Assembly (NCBI GenBank): GCA_002723115.1
Contig: PBNL01000045.1
Span: 1 to 32,166, forward strand
Direction: 5' to 3'
DNA length: 32,166 nt
Source of the DNA: Methanobacteriota archaeon
Lineage (GTDB): Bacteria; Bacteroidota; Bacteroidia; Flavobacteriales_D; Sanyastnellaceae
Shown piece by piece: positions 9,294-18,816 of the stretch. Position numbers and translations under genes: made by a program. Position 1 is the first letter of the stretch. Each line of letters opens with the position of its first letter. The notes under the pieces are model-generated. The model had not been told where the DNA came from. It was given only the letters and a program-made list of their open reading frames with translations, and did not search any database.

Positions 9294-12155
9294 ATGAAAA
9301 TTGGAAGTTTTGCCTCAAGGCATATGGGTCCTCGTTTAGAAGACCAAAGCTCAATGCTATCAAGCATCGGTTGTAGCTCGATTGATGAACTCATCGACAA
9401 GACTATTCCGTCTGCAATACGTCTACGTGAGCCACTTGATCTCTCTGATGCGATGACTGAAAGTGAGTACCTAGAACACTTGGATGAACTCGCTTCTAAA
9501 AACGTAGTCTACAGGAACTATATCGGAATGGGTTATTACCCAACCGAGGTTCCATCTGTGATTCGCAGAAACGTACTTGAAAATCCAGGATGGTATACGG
9601 CATACACACCGTACCAAGCTGAAATTTCACAGGGCAGACTTGAGGCACTTTTGAACTTCCAAACCATGGTAAGCGACCTAACTGGAAAGGAGATTGCCAA
9701 TGCATCACTTTTAGATGAAGCGACAGCGGCAGCAGAGGCCATGGCTATGCTATTCTCGTCTCGCCCCCGTGCTCAAGCAAAAGCTGGGGCAAACACTTTC
9801 TTAGTAGACACTGCTGTTTATCCTCAGACATTTGCTGTGATGCAGACAAGGGCCAAATCCCTCGGCATCAACATCATTGAAAAGCCCCGCACAGAGTGGG
9901 AATTTTCAGAGGGCATGTACGGTTGTTTAATCCAATACCCTGATGGAAATGGAGAGGCAACAGACCACACAGTTCTTGTTGCAAGGGCTCACGAAGCTGA
10001 TGTAAAAGTTGTGATGGCGACGGATTTAATGGCCTTACTTATGCTTAAGAGTCCAGGCGAAATGGGAGCCGATGTGGTAGTGGGATCTTCGCAGAGGTTT
10101 GGTGTACCCATGGGTTATGGTGGACCTCATGCCGCTTTTTTTGCAGCAGACGAAACTTATAAGAGAAACTTCCCAGGCCGAATTATTGGAGTAAGCGTTG
10201 ACCGTCATGGAGATCCAGCAATAAGGATGGCTCTTCAAACTAGGGAGCAGCACATCCGCCGCGATAAGGCAACTTCAAACATCTGCACAGCCCAATCTTT
10301 ACTAGCAGTTATGGCGTCAATGTATGCAGTATATCACGGGCCCAAAGGTCTTCGCAACATTGCAGAGCGCATACACAAACGTGCAAAATCATTTGCAACT
10401 GCTTTAGGCTCAAACGACAGATTCGAAGTCGTAAACAAATGCTATTTCGACACACTGAAAATCGCTGTAAAAGGTGGCCCCGATGAAATAAACGCACTTA
10501 TAGCTAGAGCGCGTGCAAAGAAAATTAATATCCGTTACTACAATGACGGAGAGCACGTTGGAGTCAGCTTAAACGAGCGCACTAACATCGAAGATCTTCA
10601 AAATCTGTGTAACGCATTTGGTGTACCACTTATTAGAGGAGTAGAGATAAGCAGAGAATTTATAGGGGCTCTATACAGAGACGTAGATTACCTAGATCAC
10701 CCAGTGTTCAATAGCCACACTTCTGAGACTGCTATGATGAGATACATCAAGCATCTTGAGAATAGAGATTTTTCACTTGTACATGGAATGATCCCTCTAG
10801 GGTCGTGTACTATGAAGCTAAATGCTGCGACTGAATTGTTGCCAATAGCTTGGTACAAATTCGCAGAACTGCATCCTTTCTGTCCACCTGAACAGGCAAC
10901 GGGAATGATAGAAATTCTTCAAAGCCTCGAAGCAGACCTTGCGGAGATCACAGGTTTTGATAGGGTAACACTTCAACCAAACTCAGGTGCAAACGGAGAA
11001 TACACTGGAATGTTGGTAATCCAAGCCTACCACCAAAGCAGGGATGAAGGACACAGAAACATCTGTCTAATTCCAGCTTCAGCACACGGAACAAACCCTG
11101 CATCTGCAGTGATGGCTGGCCTCAAAGTTGTCGTTGTAAAATGTATGGACAACGGAGACATCGATCTAGTCGATTTAAAAGCCAAAGCCGAAGAACACAG
11201 CGACAACCTCAGTTCTATTATGATTACCTACCCTTCAACTCATGGAGTATACGAGGAGGGGATTTTAGAAATCACGGAAACGATCCACAAACACGGAGGC
11301 CAAGTCTACATGGACGGAGCCAATATGAATGCTCAAGTTGGAATCACTAGCCCTGGAAATATCGGTGCTGATGTTTGTCATCTAAACCTTCATAAGACAT
11401 TTTCAATTCCACACGGAGGTGGAGGCCCAGGAATAGGTCCAATTGGAGTTGCAGCACACCTAAGCAAATTCCTTCCCGGCCATCCAATTGTACACAAGGG
11501 AGGAGAGGATAGTATTTCACCTGTGAGCGCAGCACCTTATGGCTCTGCTTTGATAGGTCTGATCCCTTATGGGTATATAAAGATGCTTGGCGGAAAAGGA
11601 GCCAAGCAGGCAACCGAAGTTGCTATTTTAAATGCAAATTATTTGAAGAATAGACTTGAGGGTGAATACGATATTCTTTACCAAGGTGAAAACCAAACCG
11701 TAGCCCACGAAATGATTGTGGACTGTAGATCATTTAAATCATATGGTGTAGAGGTTGCGGACATTGCAAAGCGACTAATTGATTACGGATTTCACGCCCC
11801 AACAGTTTCATTTCCTGTAGCAGGAACTCTTATGATTGAGCCAACTGAAAGTGAATCATTAGATGAGCTAAACAGGTTTGCTGAAGCAATGCTCTGTATT
11901 CGCGAGGAAATCAGGTCAATAGAGAATTCGGAAGTAGATCCAGAGGACAATGTCATTAAGATGGCGCCACACACAGCTAAGGAAGCAACCGCAACGGAGT
12001 GGACTCATCCATATTCAAGAGAACAAGCGGTATATCCGGTTAAGGGATTATATGTAGATAAATTTTGGGTTCCAGTTGCAAGAGTAAATGATACTCATGG
12101 AGATAGGAATCTAATATGCTCATGTCCCCCAATTACTGACTTTATAGAGGATTAG
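9294..12155 (+). CDS. gcvP: Glycine dehydrogenase (decarboxylating), P-protein
   Basis: 953 residues, the length of the single-chain homodimeric P-protein. It decarboxylates glycine with PLP and passes the aminomethyl group to the lipoyl arm of GcvH. The N-terminus SFASRHMGPRLEDQ, the GMGYYPTEVPSVIRRNVLENPGW block, and the PLP site HLNLHKTFSIPHGGGGPGIGP with Lys at about residue 701 are all present. HGMIPLGSCTMKLNA (about 498-512) and the repeated-half architecture are as expected. The gene stands alone: gcvT and gcvH are not adjacent, as is common in Bacteroidota. It has its own promoter and no clear terminator before the next gene's promoter. Confidence 0.98.
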   Translation: MKIGSFASRHMGPRLEDQSSMLSSIGCSSIDELIDKTIPSAIRLREPLDLSDAMTESEYLEHLDELASKNVVYRNYIGMGYYPTEVPSVIRRNVLENPGWYTAYTPYQAEISQGRLEALLNFQTMVSDLTGKEIANASLLDEATAAAEAMAMLFSSRPRAQAKAGANTFLVDTAVYPQTFAVMQTRAKSLGINIIEKPRTEWEFSEGMYGCLIQYPDGNGEATDHTVLVARAHEADVKVVMATDLMALLMLKSPGEMGADVVVGSSQRFGVPMGYGGPHAAFFAADETYKRNFPGRIIGVSVDRHGDPAIRMALQTREQHIRRDKATSNICTAQSLLAVMASMYAVYHGPKGLRNIAERIHKRAKSFATALGSNDRFEVVNKCYFDTLKIAVKGGPDEINALIARARAKKINIRYYNDGEHVGVSLNERTNIEDLQNLCNAFGVPLIRGVEISREFIGALYRDVDYLDHPVFNSHTSETAMMRYIKHLENRDFSLVHGMIPLGSCTMKLNAATELLPIAWYKFAELHPFCPPEQATGMIEILQSLEADLAEITGFDRVTLQPNSGANGEYTGMLVIQAYHQSRDEGHRNICLIPASAHGTNPASAVMAGLKVVVVKCMDNGDIDLVDLKAKAEEHSDNLSSIMITYPSTHGVYEEGILEITETIHKHGGQVYMDGANMNAQVGITSPGNIGADVCHLNLHKTFSIPHGGGGPGIGPIGVAAHLSKFLPGHPIVHKGGEDSISPVSAAPYGSALIGLIPYGYIKMLGGKGAKQATEVAILNANYLKNRLEGEYDILYQGENQTVAHEMIVDCRSFKSYGVEVADIAKRLIDYGFHAPTVSFPVAGTLMIEPTESESLDELNRFAEAMLCIREEIRSIENSEVDPEDNVIKMAPHTAKEATATEWTHPYSREQAVYPVKGLYVDKFWVPVARVNDTHGDRNLICSCPPITDFIED

Positions 12156-12179
12156 GGTGTATACAATCATTCTTCGCTC

Positions 12180-12187
12180 TATATTTG
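12180..12187 (+). promoter_or_regulatory. -7 promoter box TATATTTG for the first T9SS cargo gene
   Basis: Exact TAnnTTTG match between gcvP and the T9SS gene, leaving a leader of about 30 nt. This is a longer leader than at most other boxes in the window. Confidence 0.55.
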
Positions 12188-12225
12188 TAACCCAATCTCG
12201 TAACAATAATCATAAATAGCTCAAT

Positions 12226-14190
12226 ATGAAGCAAGTATACTTTTTTCTAACTGCAATGTTAGTAGGGACATTTGCAACCGCTCAAAGCCTTCAGCCGGTA
12301 AATGCGGCGAAAGACAAATTGTCTTTCAACAAAGCGTCTTACGCTCCTACACAAATAGATCGTGATGCTTTCTGGACTCATGACTGTAATTCTGCAAACT
12401 GTTCAGACTGGGTGTTTGACAACGCAGCTGATGAAGTTGGTGCTCCTTGGACGGATATTGACATCAATTTTGAGTGTGCTACAGCAGGCCCTTCAGGTCC
12501 TTACAACCAGTGGGCTGGAGGAACAGGCGACGGTTCAGCAGCAAACTCGATGAATTCTTCTACTTCTGCTAATGGTACTTTGATGGTTGATTCAGATTTA
12601 TTCGGTGCCGATGCAGGATACGATGCTGCATGGGTAGAGAATTGCTGGGTTACTACTGCAAATCCAATCGATTGCTCTGTTGAAGAATTCGTTAGTATCT
12701 CAATTGAGACTCGTTACCGTTGCTGGGATAACGGTTCATCTGATGATTCAGAGAAATGTTTCATCGAAATCAGCCGTGACGGTGTAAACTGGCCTGACGT
12801 TAGCACTCTAACTGTTGAAGAAGGTACTGTAGATTACGGTGCTGGTCCAGTACAGAGTCGTTGGGAAGTATTTGAAGGATACGGAACAGGCGACGGTTCA
12901 GACAACCCATCTCTTTTAGAGTTCGACATTACTGAAGCAGCAGGTAACCAACCAACAGTATACATTCGTTTCCGTTGGTCAGGTACTTGGGGATACAGCT
13001 GGGAAATCGATGATATCCAGCTATACCCAACTCCTGAAAACGATACTCGTATTGACAACTACGCTTCATACACAGATTACGAGCGCACATTTGTATACGA
13101 GTACGGTGCTTGGGAACAGTCACAGATTCCTGCAGACCTACAAGCAGCTGTAAAAGCATACAACGTAGGTTATGCTGAGCAAACTGGAGTAACTCTAGAG
13201 CTTGATGCAAACGGAACAGTAGACGGTTCTGACGCGATCACGCTTGCTAACCAACAGAATGATACTCTTGCAGTACCATACCAGCCAGCTGGTGTTGGAA
13301 CAGTAAACTTAGCATACACTCTTTTTGCTGACGCTGATGATGAAAATCCTGGAAACAACACTCTAGAGCAGAGCTTCGAAGTAACTAACCTTACTTTTGG
13401 ACGTGATGATGGTAACGCATACATCTCTGCACCATCAGATGGTACAGACGATTACATTGCCATGTCTCTTTACGACATTGTTGAAGACGTTACTATTTAC
13501 GCAATCGACGTTGCAATTATGGACGGATCAGAGTCATTCACTCCTATTGTTGCTCACCTTTTTGACGGAACGGAGGATACATTCCTTGACGAGCAGTACG
13601 GTGGTATCATCGTAAGTTCTCAAGAGTACGATCTTGTACCTGGCAACACAAACGCTGAAGGTGAAGCGGTAACAACTTGGTACCACTTTATCCTTAATGA
13701 GCCATATGAGGCTTCTGCAGGAGACTGGCTAGGTGCTGGTTTTGAGCACTACGGTGGTGCAAACGTTCAGTATGGTGAGTCTAAGTTTACTCAAGACCAA
13801 ACAGCATTTATCTATGGTCCTTTCGGATCGGGTAGTGTTTACGATTGGTACTACACTAATGACGTACCAATGATCCGTTTAAACTTCGACGCAAATGTTA
13901 CTGAGAATGTAAATGAAGTAGCGAATACTCAAGGATTTGAGATGTTCCCAAGCTTCCCTAACCCAACAAACGCAGTAACAACTGTTAAGTTCAATCTTGA
14001 CAACGCTTCTGACGTTAGTTTCGAAATGCACGATATTACAGGTAAGGTTGTTTACAGCCTTGACATGGGCACTCAAGCTCCAGGTATGAATAGCATCACA
14101 GTAGATGCTTCAGACTTCGCTGCAGGTGCATACACTTACACACTTACTGTAAACGGTGAGCGTGCTACAGACCGCCTAATGGTTAAGTAA
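12226..14190 (+). CDS. Secreted T9SS type A sorting-domain protein with jelly-roll-like N-terminal domain
   Basis: 654 residues. Signal peptide MKQVYFFLTAMLVGTFATAQ with likely cleavage after the AQ. Residues ~40-270 form a Cys-containing beta-rich domain of the MAM/concanavalin-like type, with YIRFRWSGTWGYSWEIDDIQLYP near 250-272, a typical end of such domains. A second beta-sandwich region follows (about 280-390), then a domain around FGRDDGNAYISAPSDGTDDYIAM (about 390-560). The last ~75 residues (FPSFPNPTNAVTTVKFNL ... GKVVYS ... GAYTYTLTVNG) are a type A T9SS sorting signal, so the protein should reach the cell surface or medium via T9SS. It is similar in design to the next gene. Its biological role is unknown. 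A strong terminator follows. Confidence 0.88.
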   Translation: MKQVYFFLTAMLVGTFATAQSLQPVNAAKDKLSFNKASYAPTQIDRDAFWTHDCNSANCSDWVFDNAADEVGAPWTDIDINFECATAGPSGPYNQWAGGTGDGSAANSMNSSTSANGTLMVDSDLFGADAGYDAAWVENCWVTTANPIDCSVEEFVSISIETRYRCWDNGSSDDSEKCFIEISRDGVNWPDVSTLTVEEGTVDYGAGPVQSRWEVFEGYGTGDGSDNPSLLEFDITEAAGNQPTVYIRFRWSGTWGYSWEIDDIQLYPTPENDTRIDNYASYTDYERTFVYEYGAWEQSQIPADLQAAVKAYNVGYAEQTGVTLELDANGTVDGSDAITLANQQNDTLAVPYQPAGVGTVNLAYTLFADADDENPGNNTLEQSFEVTNLTFGRDDGNAYISAPSDGTDDYIAMSLYDIVEDVTIYAIDVAIMDGSESFTPIVAHLFDGTEDTFLDEQYGGIIVSSQEYDLVPGNTNAEGEAVTTWYHFILNEPYEASAGDWLGAGFEHYGGANVQYGESKFTQDQTAFIYGPFGSGSVYDWYYTNDVPMIRLNFDANVTENVNEVANTQGFEMFPSFPNPTNAVTTVKFNLDNASDVSFEMHDITGKVVYSLDMGTQAPGMNSITVDASDFAAGAYTYTLTVNGERATDRLMVK

Positions 14191-14209
14191 TAGTAGATTA
14201 AACTTTTAG

Positions 14210-14246
14210 AAAGGAGGAGAACACATGATTCTCCTCCTTTTTTTTT
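14210..14246 (+). terminator. Rho-independent terminator after the first T9SS gene
   Basis: A 12-bp perfect stem, AAAGGAGGAGAA paired with TTCTCCTCCTTT, with a 7-nt loop and a long T-tract. The two T9SS genes are therefore separate transcription units. Confidence 0.9.
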
Positions 14247-14278
14247 GCGTAATTTGGTCGCCTAAATAAATTCTAGAC

Positions 14279-16312
14279 ATGAAACACTTGACTTTAACTC
14301 TTGTTGCAATGAGCATTTTTGCTTTTGCATCAGCTCAGAGAGTAAATGACCTACACACATTTGAGCACACATTAACAAAGGCCTCTGTTGAAGAGCTAAC
14401 AACTTCACGCCTTTTAGGCGTTGAAGCTCTTGCAAATCAACGTGGAGGTGGAGCATTACTATTTGAAGAAGATTTCTCAAATGGATTTGCTGGATCAAAC
14501 GGTAATGGCGCATGGACTACATCTGACAACGCTGGGGACAGTGCTTGGGTATATGTAGGAACAGACGGAATGGGCACTTACAGCAGTGGTGCGGCTTCGA
14601 ATGCTACTCACCCTGCAGGAGAATACTCAACGAACATTGGTTCTCTTGAATCAGAGACAGCAGATAATGGTTGGATGATTTTTGATTGTGATTTTTACAA
14701 CACTCCGATTTCAGAAGGATACCAGGACACAGATGGTTCACTTACAAGCCCTGTCATTGATTTTTCTGATGACGGTTCTGTGATTTTAAATTGGACTCAA
14801 TATTTCCGTTACTGTTGTTACCCTTACGCACCAATTTATGTAGAGGTAACAAATGATGGTGGAACTACTTGGACGACATTTGACGCTCACGGTTCTTTTA
14901 TCGAGGCTGCAAACACCGCTTCAGCGAATCCACTTCCAACTTCACTTGATATTAGCTGTGTAGCTGCTTACCAATCTGAAGTACAGTTCCGTTTTTCATA
15001 CATGCAAGCGCCTGAAACAGGAAACGCATACAGTCACTACTACTGGGGAATCGACGATGTTAGTGTAACATCAAACCCTAATGCTAATGACCTTGAAATC
15101 GTTCAACTGACAAATAATGACATCTGGAACGTTTGGGAGTACAGAGTAACTCCAATGGAGCAGAGATATGCTGCTGCAGATGGCGGTGTACTCGCTGGTG
15201 TTCTTTACCGTAATAGCGGTACTGAGAATGGAGACAATGTAGATATCATCGTTGAGATTCTAGACGAAAGCGGAAGTACAGTACTAAACACTACTACTGA
15301 AACTATTGAAGTTGCATATTCTTTTGCAAACGCAATAGATTGTCCAGCAAATGCACAAGACACGATTTACATTCCTACAGGATGGGAGCCGTCGTCAACA
15401 GGCAATTACATTTTAAGAGCAACTATTGATGCAGGAGTAGAAGACGCTACACCAGACAATAATGTACTGTCTAAAGTGATAGTATTCTCTGATGACGAAT
15501 ATGGTCACGATGATGAAGCAGAACTTTCTACAGAGGTATTCCCTCGTGAGTCTGAATCAATTTCAGGATACTACGATCCATCAGGTCAAGGTAATTTCTA
15601 CCACACTGTAAACGGAGGTTCTACTGCTTATGGTTTGACAGTTGCATTTGGTGAGAGCTGCGGTACTAATATTGATGGCGAGGTTGCAGAATTAGAATTC
15701 GAATCACGACTTTATTTCTACGATGGTTCAGTAGGAATTACAGATAGCCCATTCGAGAGCACTTTCTGGACATTCGATCCTAACTGGGCTGGTACGACTC
15801 AGTACCTTCCGTTCGAGGATCCAATCGAACTTGATGCAGAAGCAGTTTACTTCGTTGGCGTGATTGCTGAGTACGAAAGTGAAGGAGCACTTACAGTGTC
15901 TGTTCAACCAGATAGTGATACTGACAACTCTACGGGTGAGTATAATGTAACTGGAGCTGGAGACTATGTTTGGTTTACGTCTCAAACATACACTCCTGGT
16001 GTTAGATTAATTTTAAGTGAAAGAGTTGGCATCAATGAAATTGCGAATGCAAATGGTGTGACTCTACTTCAAAACCGTCCAAACCCTGCGTCGAACACAA
16101 CAACATTCGCGTTCGAGTTAAGCACAGTTAAGGACATTCAATTTGAGATTCGTGACCTAAGCGGAAGAGTTATTACTTCTATGGATAAGGGAACACTTGG
16201 AGCAGGTAACCATACAATCGATTTCGATGTAAACGGATTATCTAGCGGTATGTACACTTACTCTTTAATTGCTAATGGAGTATCTGTAACTAAGAAAATG
16301 ACTGTTAAGTAA
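14279..16312 (+). CDS. Secreted T9SS type A sorting-domain protein, second cargo
   Basis: 677 residues. Signal peptide MKHLTLTLVAMSIFAFASAQ. Residues ~60-265 form a jelly-roll/MAM-like domain starting LLFEEDFSNGFAGSNGNGAWT and closing at YYWGIDDVSVTSNP. A CARDB-like beta-sandwich follows (about 275-390, with DATPDNNVLSK), then a further beta-rich domain (about 395-580). The tail NRPNPASNTTTFAFELS ... IRDLSGRVITS ... SGMYTYSLIANGVSVTKKMTVK is a type A T9SS sorting domain. It shares domain order and tail with the upstream gene, so the two are likely ancient paralogues. TAATTTGG at 14250-14257 is a near-consensus -7 box. The role is unknown. Confidence 0.88.
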   Translation: MKHLTLTLVAMSIFAFASAQRVNDLHTFEHTLTKASVEELTTSRLLGVEALANQRGGGALLFEEDFSNGFAGSNGNGAWTTSDNAGDSAWVYVGTDGMGTYSSGAASNATHPAGEYSTNIGSLESETADNGWMIFDCDFYNTPISEGYQDTDGSLTSPVIDFSDDGSVILNWTQYFRYCCYPYAPIYVEVTNDGGTTWTTFDAHGSFIEAANTASANPLPTSLDISCVAAYQSEVQFRFSYMQAPETGNAYSHYYWGIDDVSVTSNPNANDLEIVQLTNNDIWNVWEYRVTPMEQRYAAADGGVLAGVLYRNSGTENGDNVDIIVEILDESGSTVLNTTTETIEVAYSFANAIDCPANAQDTIYIPTGWEPSSTGNYILRATIDAGVEDATPDNNVLSKVIVFSDDEYGHDDEAELSTEVFPRESESISGYYDPSGQGNFYHTVNGGSTAYGLTVAFGESCGTNIDGEVAELEFESRLYFYDGSVGITDSPFESTFWTFDPNWAGTTQYLPFEDPIELDAEAVYFVGVIAEYESEGALTVSVQPDSDTDNSTGEYNVTGAGDYVWFTSQTYTPGVRLILSERVGINEIANANGVTLLQNRPNPASNTTTFAFELSTVKDIQFEIRDLSGRVITSMDKGTLGAGNHTIDFDVNGLSSGMYTYSLIANGVSVTKKMTVK

Positions 16313-16338
16313 TTGATCTAACAGATTGATTATTAAAG

Positions 16339-16368
16339 AAAAGCGACTCTTCGGAGTCGCTTTTTTTT
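16339..16368 (+). terminator. Rho-independent terminator with a TTCG tetraloop
   Basis: An 11-bp stem beginning AAAAGCGACTC, closed by the very stable TTCG tetraloop, with eight T residues in the descending arm and tail. It ends the second T9SS transcript and shows that upstream in-frame starts of the GH3 gene, which would translate through it, are not real. Confidence 0.93.
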
Positions 16369-16376
16369 ATTTTCAC

Positions 16377-16384
16377 TACTTTCG
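16377..16384 (+). promoter_or_regulatory. Probable -7 box TACTTTCG for the GH3 operon
   Basis: One mismatch from TAnnTTTG, located between the terminator and the ATG at 16389, only 4 nt from the start codon. It would give a leaderless transcript. Confidence 0.35.
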
Positions 16385-16388
16385 CAGA

Positions 16389-17873
16389 ATGGGACTCAAA
16401 GCATCACTTAGCAAACCATTCGCGAGAGCGGCAATGGTAGAACTTAGAATGCGCACAGCTCAGCCCGGAGTAGCGCAAATCAAACAACTAAACGAAATAC
16501 TGAAATTTGCTGAAAAAACATCTTTTGGTAAGGACCATAATTTGAGAGAGGGAATGAGTCTGGAATCATTTCAGAAGAACGTACCTGTAAGAGATTATGA
16601 AGGCATAAAAAAGTATGTCGATAGGGCAGTAAAAGGTGAGGAGAATGTACTATGGCCAGGAAAGCCAATGTACTTCTGCAAAACAAGTGGGACTACATCA
16701 GGAACTAAATACATTCCCATTACTGAGGATAGTCTGCCTAATCATTTAAATAGCGCACGTAATGCATTACTTGGTCAAATAGCTGGATCTGGTAATGCCA
16801 ATTTTGTAAGTGGTAAAATGATGTTCCTCCAGGGGAGCCCAGTTTTAGAAGAAACTAAGGGTGGAATTCCTCTTGGAAGATTGTCGGGAATTGTCGCTCA
16901 TCACGTGCCAAATTATCTTCAGAGAAATAGATTGCCTTCGTTAGAAGCAAACAGCATAGAGGATTGGGAGAAGAAGGTGACTGCAATTGTAAAAGAAACT
17001 GCAGATCAGGATTTGCGTTTGATTAGCGGAATTCCGACTTGGGTTCAAATGTATTTCGAAAAGCTTTTAAAGCACACAAAAGCTGAAACTGTTCAAGATG
17101 TATTTCCTAACCTGAGTTTATTTGTTCACGGCGGCACTTCATATGCGCCATACGCTGAGCGATTTAAGCAGTTGTTAGGATTTGATATTGATAGAGTAGA
17201 ATTGTACCCAGCATCAGAGGGCTTTCTTGCATATCAGGATAAACCTGGAGTTGATGGAATGCGTTTAAATATTGCTGATGGAATTTTCTTTGAGTTTATT
17301 CCAGCAGATAAATATGGTGAAGAAGACGCTCCGAGGTTAACAATTGATCAAGTAGAACTTGGGGTGAATTATGCAATTATTATCACAAATAAAGCGGGTC
17401 TTTATGCTTATGCTATAGGTGATACAGTAAAATTTGTCAGTGACGACCCATATAGAATAATCGTTACTGGAAGGATTAAACACTTTATTTCAGCTTTTGG
17501 TGAGCATGTAATAGGCGAGGAGGTAGAATCATCTATAGCTGAAGTAAATGAAAAGCACGGAGCTGTAGTTAGAGATTTTCATTTGGCTCCTGAAGTTTCA
17601 CCTAAAAAAGGACTTCCTTATCATGAATGGTTTGTAGAGTTCGAGACTAAGCCTAAGTCGATGAAGGATTATTCATCTGATTTATGCGCAGCCCTTCAGT
17701 CAAAAAACACGTATTACTCTGACCTTATTAAAGGAAAGGTGATTCAAACAGCAGTAGTAAAGGTCGTAAAGAAAAACGGATTTAATAAGGCTATGGCTGC
17801 TATTGGAAAATTAGGAGGCCAAAACAAAATCCCACGCCTTTCCAACGACAGAACATTCGCAGATCAACTATGA
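16389..17873 (+). CDS. GH3 auxin-responsive promoter family protein (acyl-acid amido synthetase-like)
   Basis: 494 residues from the ATG at 16389 (MGLKASLSKPFARAA). The family belongs to the ANL adenylating superfamily; plant GH3 enzymes adenylate carboxylates such as indole-3-acetate or jasmonate and couple them to amino acids. Visible are the ATP-binding loop TSGTTSGTKYIP near residue 98, the VHGGTSYAPY and LYPASEGFLAYQ blocks (about 245-285), and YAIGDTVKFVSDDPYRIIVTGRIKHFISAFGEHV near 345-380. The bacterial substrate is unknown. A TTG start at 16326 would run through the terminator hairpin and is rejected. The gene opens a tightly packed run: its stop overlaps the uridine kinase start as ATGA. 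Confidence 0.9.
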   Translation: MGLKASLSKPFARAAMVELRMRTAQPGVAQIKQLNEILKFAEKTSFGKDHNLREGMSLESFQKNVPVRDYEGIKKYVDRAVKGEENVLWPGKPMYFCKTSGTTSGTKYIPITEDSLPNHLNSARNALLGQIAGSGNANFVSGKMMFLQGSPVLEETKGGIPLGRLSGIVAHHVPNYLQRNRLPSLEANSIEDWEKKVTAIVKETADQDLRLISGIPTWVQMYFEKLLKHTKAETVQDVFPNLSLFVHGGTSYAPYAERFKQLLGFDIDRVELYPASEGFLAYQDKPGVDGMRLNIADGIFFEFIPADKYGEEDAPRLTIDQVELGVNYAIIITNKAGLYAYAIGDTVKFVSDDPYRIIVTGRIKHFISAFGEHVIGEEVESSIAEVNEKHGAVVRDFHLAPEVSPKKGLPYHEWFVEFETKPKSMKDYSSDLCAALQSKNTYYSDLIKGKVIQTAVVKVVKKNGFNKAMAAIGKLGGQNKIPRLSNDRTFADQL

Positions 17874-18466
17874 AATTAGTTGCTCTAACTGGTGGCAGTG
17901 GATCTGGAAAATCTACAGTTCTGAATGGATTAGTAGAGCATTTTGGACAGAGAGCTTCTATACTTTCTTTGGATGACTATTATCGACCTAAGGAAGAGCT
18001 TCCTGTTGATGAAAACGGCGAAACAAATTATGACGTTCCACAGGCGATAAATCACGCTGACCTATTCCGTGATCTAAAGACATTGTTGAGTGGAGAAAGT
18101 GTGAGTCTCAAAACTTACACCTATAATAAGGACTTAATGAAGTCGGAGATAATTACTATTGAGCCGTCTGAATGGATGATAGTTGAGGGGCTTTTTGTCA
18201 TGCACGACGAGAATGTAAGAAGCTTGTTTGACCTTACAGCATATATTGATGCTGATCCAGCGACTAGACTAGAAAGGAGAAAGTATAGGGATGAAACGGT
18301 AAGGGGATATAGCCCCAAAGAAGTAGAATATCAATGGACGAATCACGTTAGGCCTGCGGACATAGAGCATATTGAACCTTGGAAGGAAAAGTGTGATATT
18401 GTGATAGATAATGAAAGTGATTGGTCAGAGGGTTTGGCCCAATTAATTAAACTGATGGATAGATGA
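17870..18466 (+). CDS. udk: Uridine kinase family protein
   Basis: 198 residues, a P-loop kinase that would phosphorylate uridine or cytidine in pyrimidine salvage. Walker A is GGSGSGKST at residues 8-16. The substrate segment LDDYYRP near 35-41 and NYDVPQAINHADLF near 54-67 match the uridine kinase/phosphoribulokinase family, and VEGLFVMHDENVRSLFD near 104-120 forms the Walker B region. ERRKYRDETVRGYSPKEV near 135-152 is the lid. It overlaps both neighbours by 4 bp (ATGA), indicating translational coupling. It is somewhat diverged from classical Udk, so specificity for uridine is likely but not certain. Confidence 0.85.
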   Translation: MKLVALTGGSGSGKSTVLNGLVEHFGQRASILSLDDYYRPKEELPVDENGETNYDVPQAINHADLFRDLKTLLSGESVSLKTYTYNKDLMKSEIITIEPSEWMIVEGLFVMHDENVRSLFDLTAYIDADPATRLERRKYRDETVRGYSPKEVEYQWTNHVRPADIEHIEPWKEKCDIVIDNESDWSEGLAQLIKLMDR

Positions 18467-18816
18467 AAAAAGCATTTACAATTCCCACATGTAAAACATG
18501 CCAAAGGATTTTTGACGACCTCGCGCCTGAAGGTAAAAATTGTGAGATCATCAACATTAAGGAAAGTGGTATAAGTGCTAAAGACCTTGATTCCATGAAA
18601 GAATTAGCGGGTTCATACGAAGCGTTGTTTTCTAGACGAGCGATGAAGTTCAGGAGCATGGGTTTGGCAGATAAAAACCTGTCAGAAAATGACTACAGAA
18701 CATTGATATTAGGGGAATACACCTTTCTTAAACGACCTGTATTCTTGTTTGATCATGCTGTAACAGTCGGCTCTCGTAAAGTTGAGGTTGAAAGGGCAAG
18801 AGAGCTTCTTGGATAA
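18463..18816 (+). CDS. ArsC/Spx-family thioredoxin-fold protein
   Basis: 117 residues, typical for the ArsC-like branch of the thioredoxin superfamily. The N-terminal PTCKTCQRI puts a CxxC at residues 10 and 13, unlike classical ArsC, which has a single catalytic Cys. The FSRRAMKFR and LILGEYTFLKRPVFLFD segments (about 55-95) match the RP motif region of the family. Arsenate reduction is possible but unproven; a general disulfide or glutaredoxin-like role is equally plausible, as no other arsenic genes are nearby. It overlaps the uridine kinase gene by 4 bp and the transporter start by several bp. Confidence 0.82.
   Translation: MKKAFTIPTCKTCQRIFDDLAPEGKNCEIINIKESGISAKDLDSMKELAGSYEALFSRRAMKFRSMGLADKNLSENDYRTLILGEYTFLKRPVFLFDHAVTVGSRKVEVERARELLG

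Noticed and set aside
16326..16388. N-terminal extension of the GH3 protein from a TTG start
   Set aside because: It would be translated through a perfect terminator hairpin, and the family-like N-terminus starts at ATG 16389.
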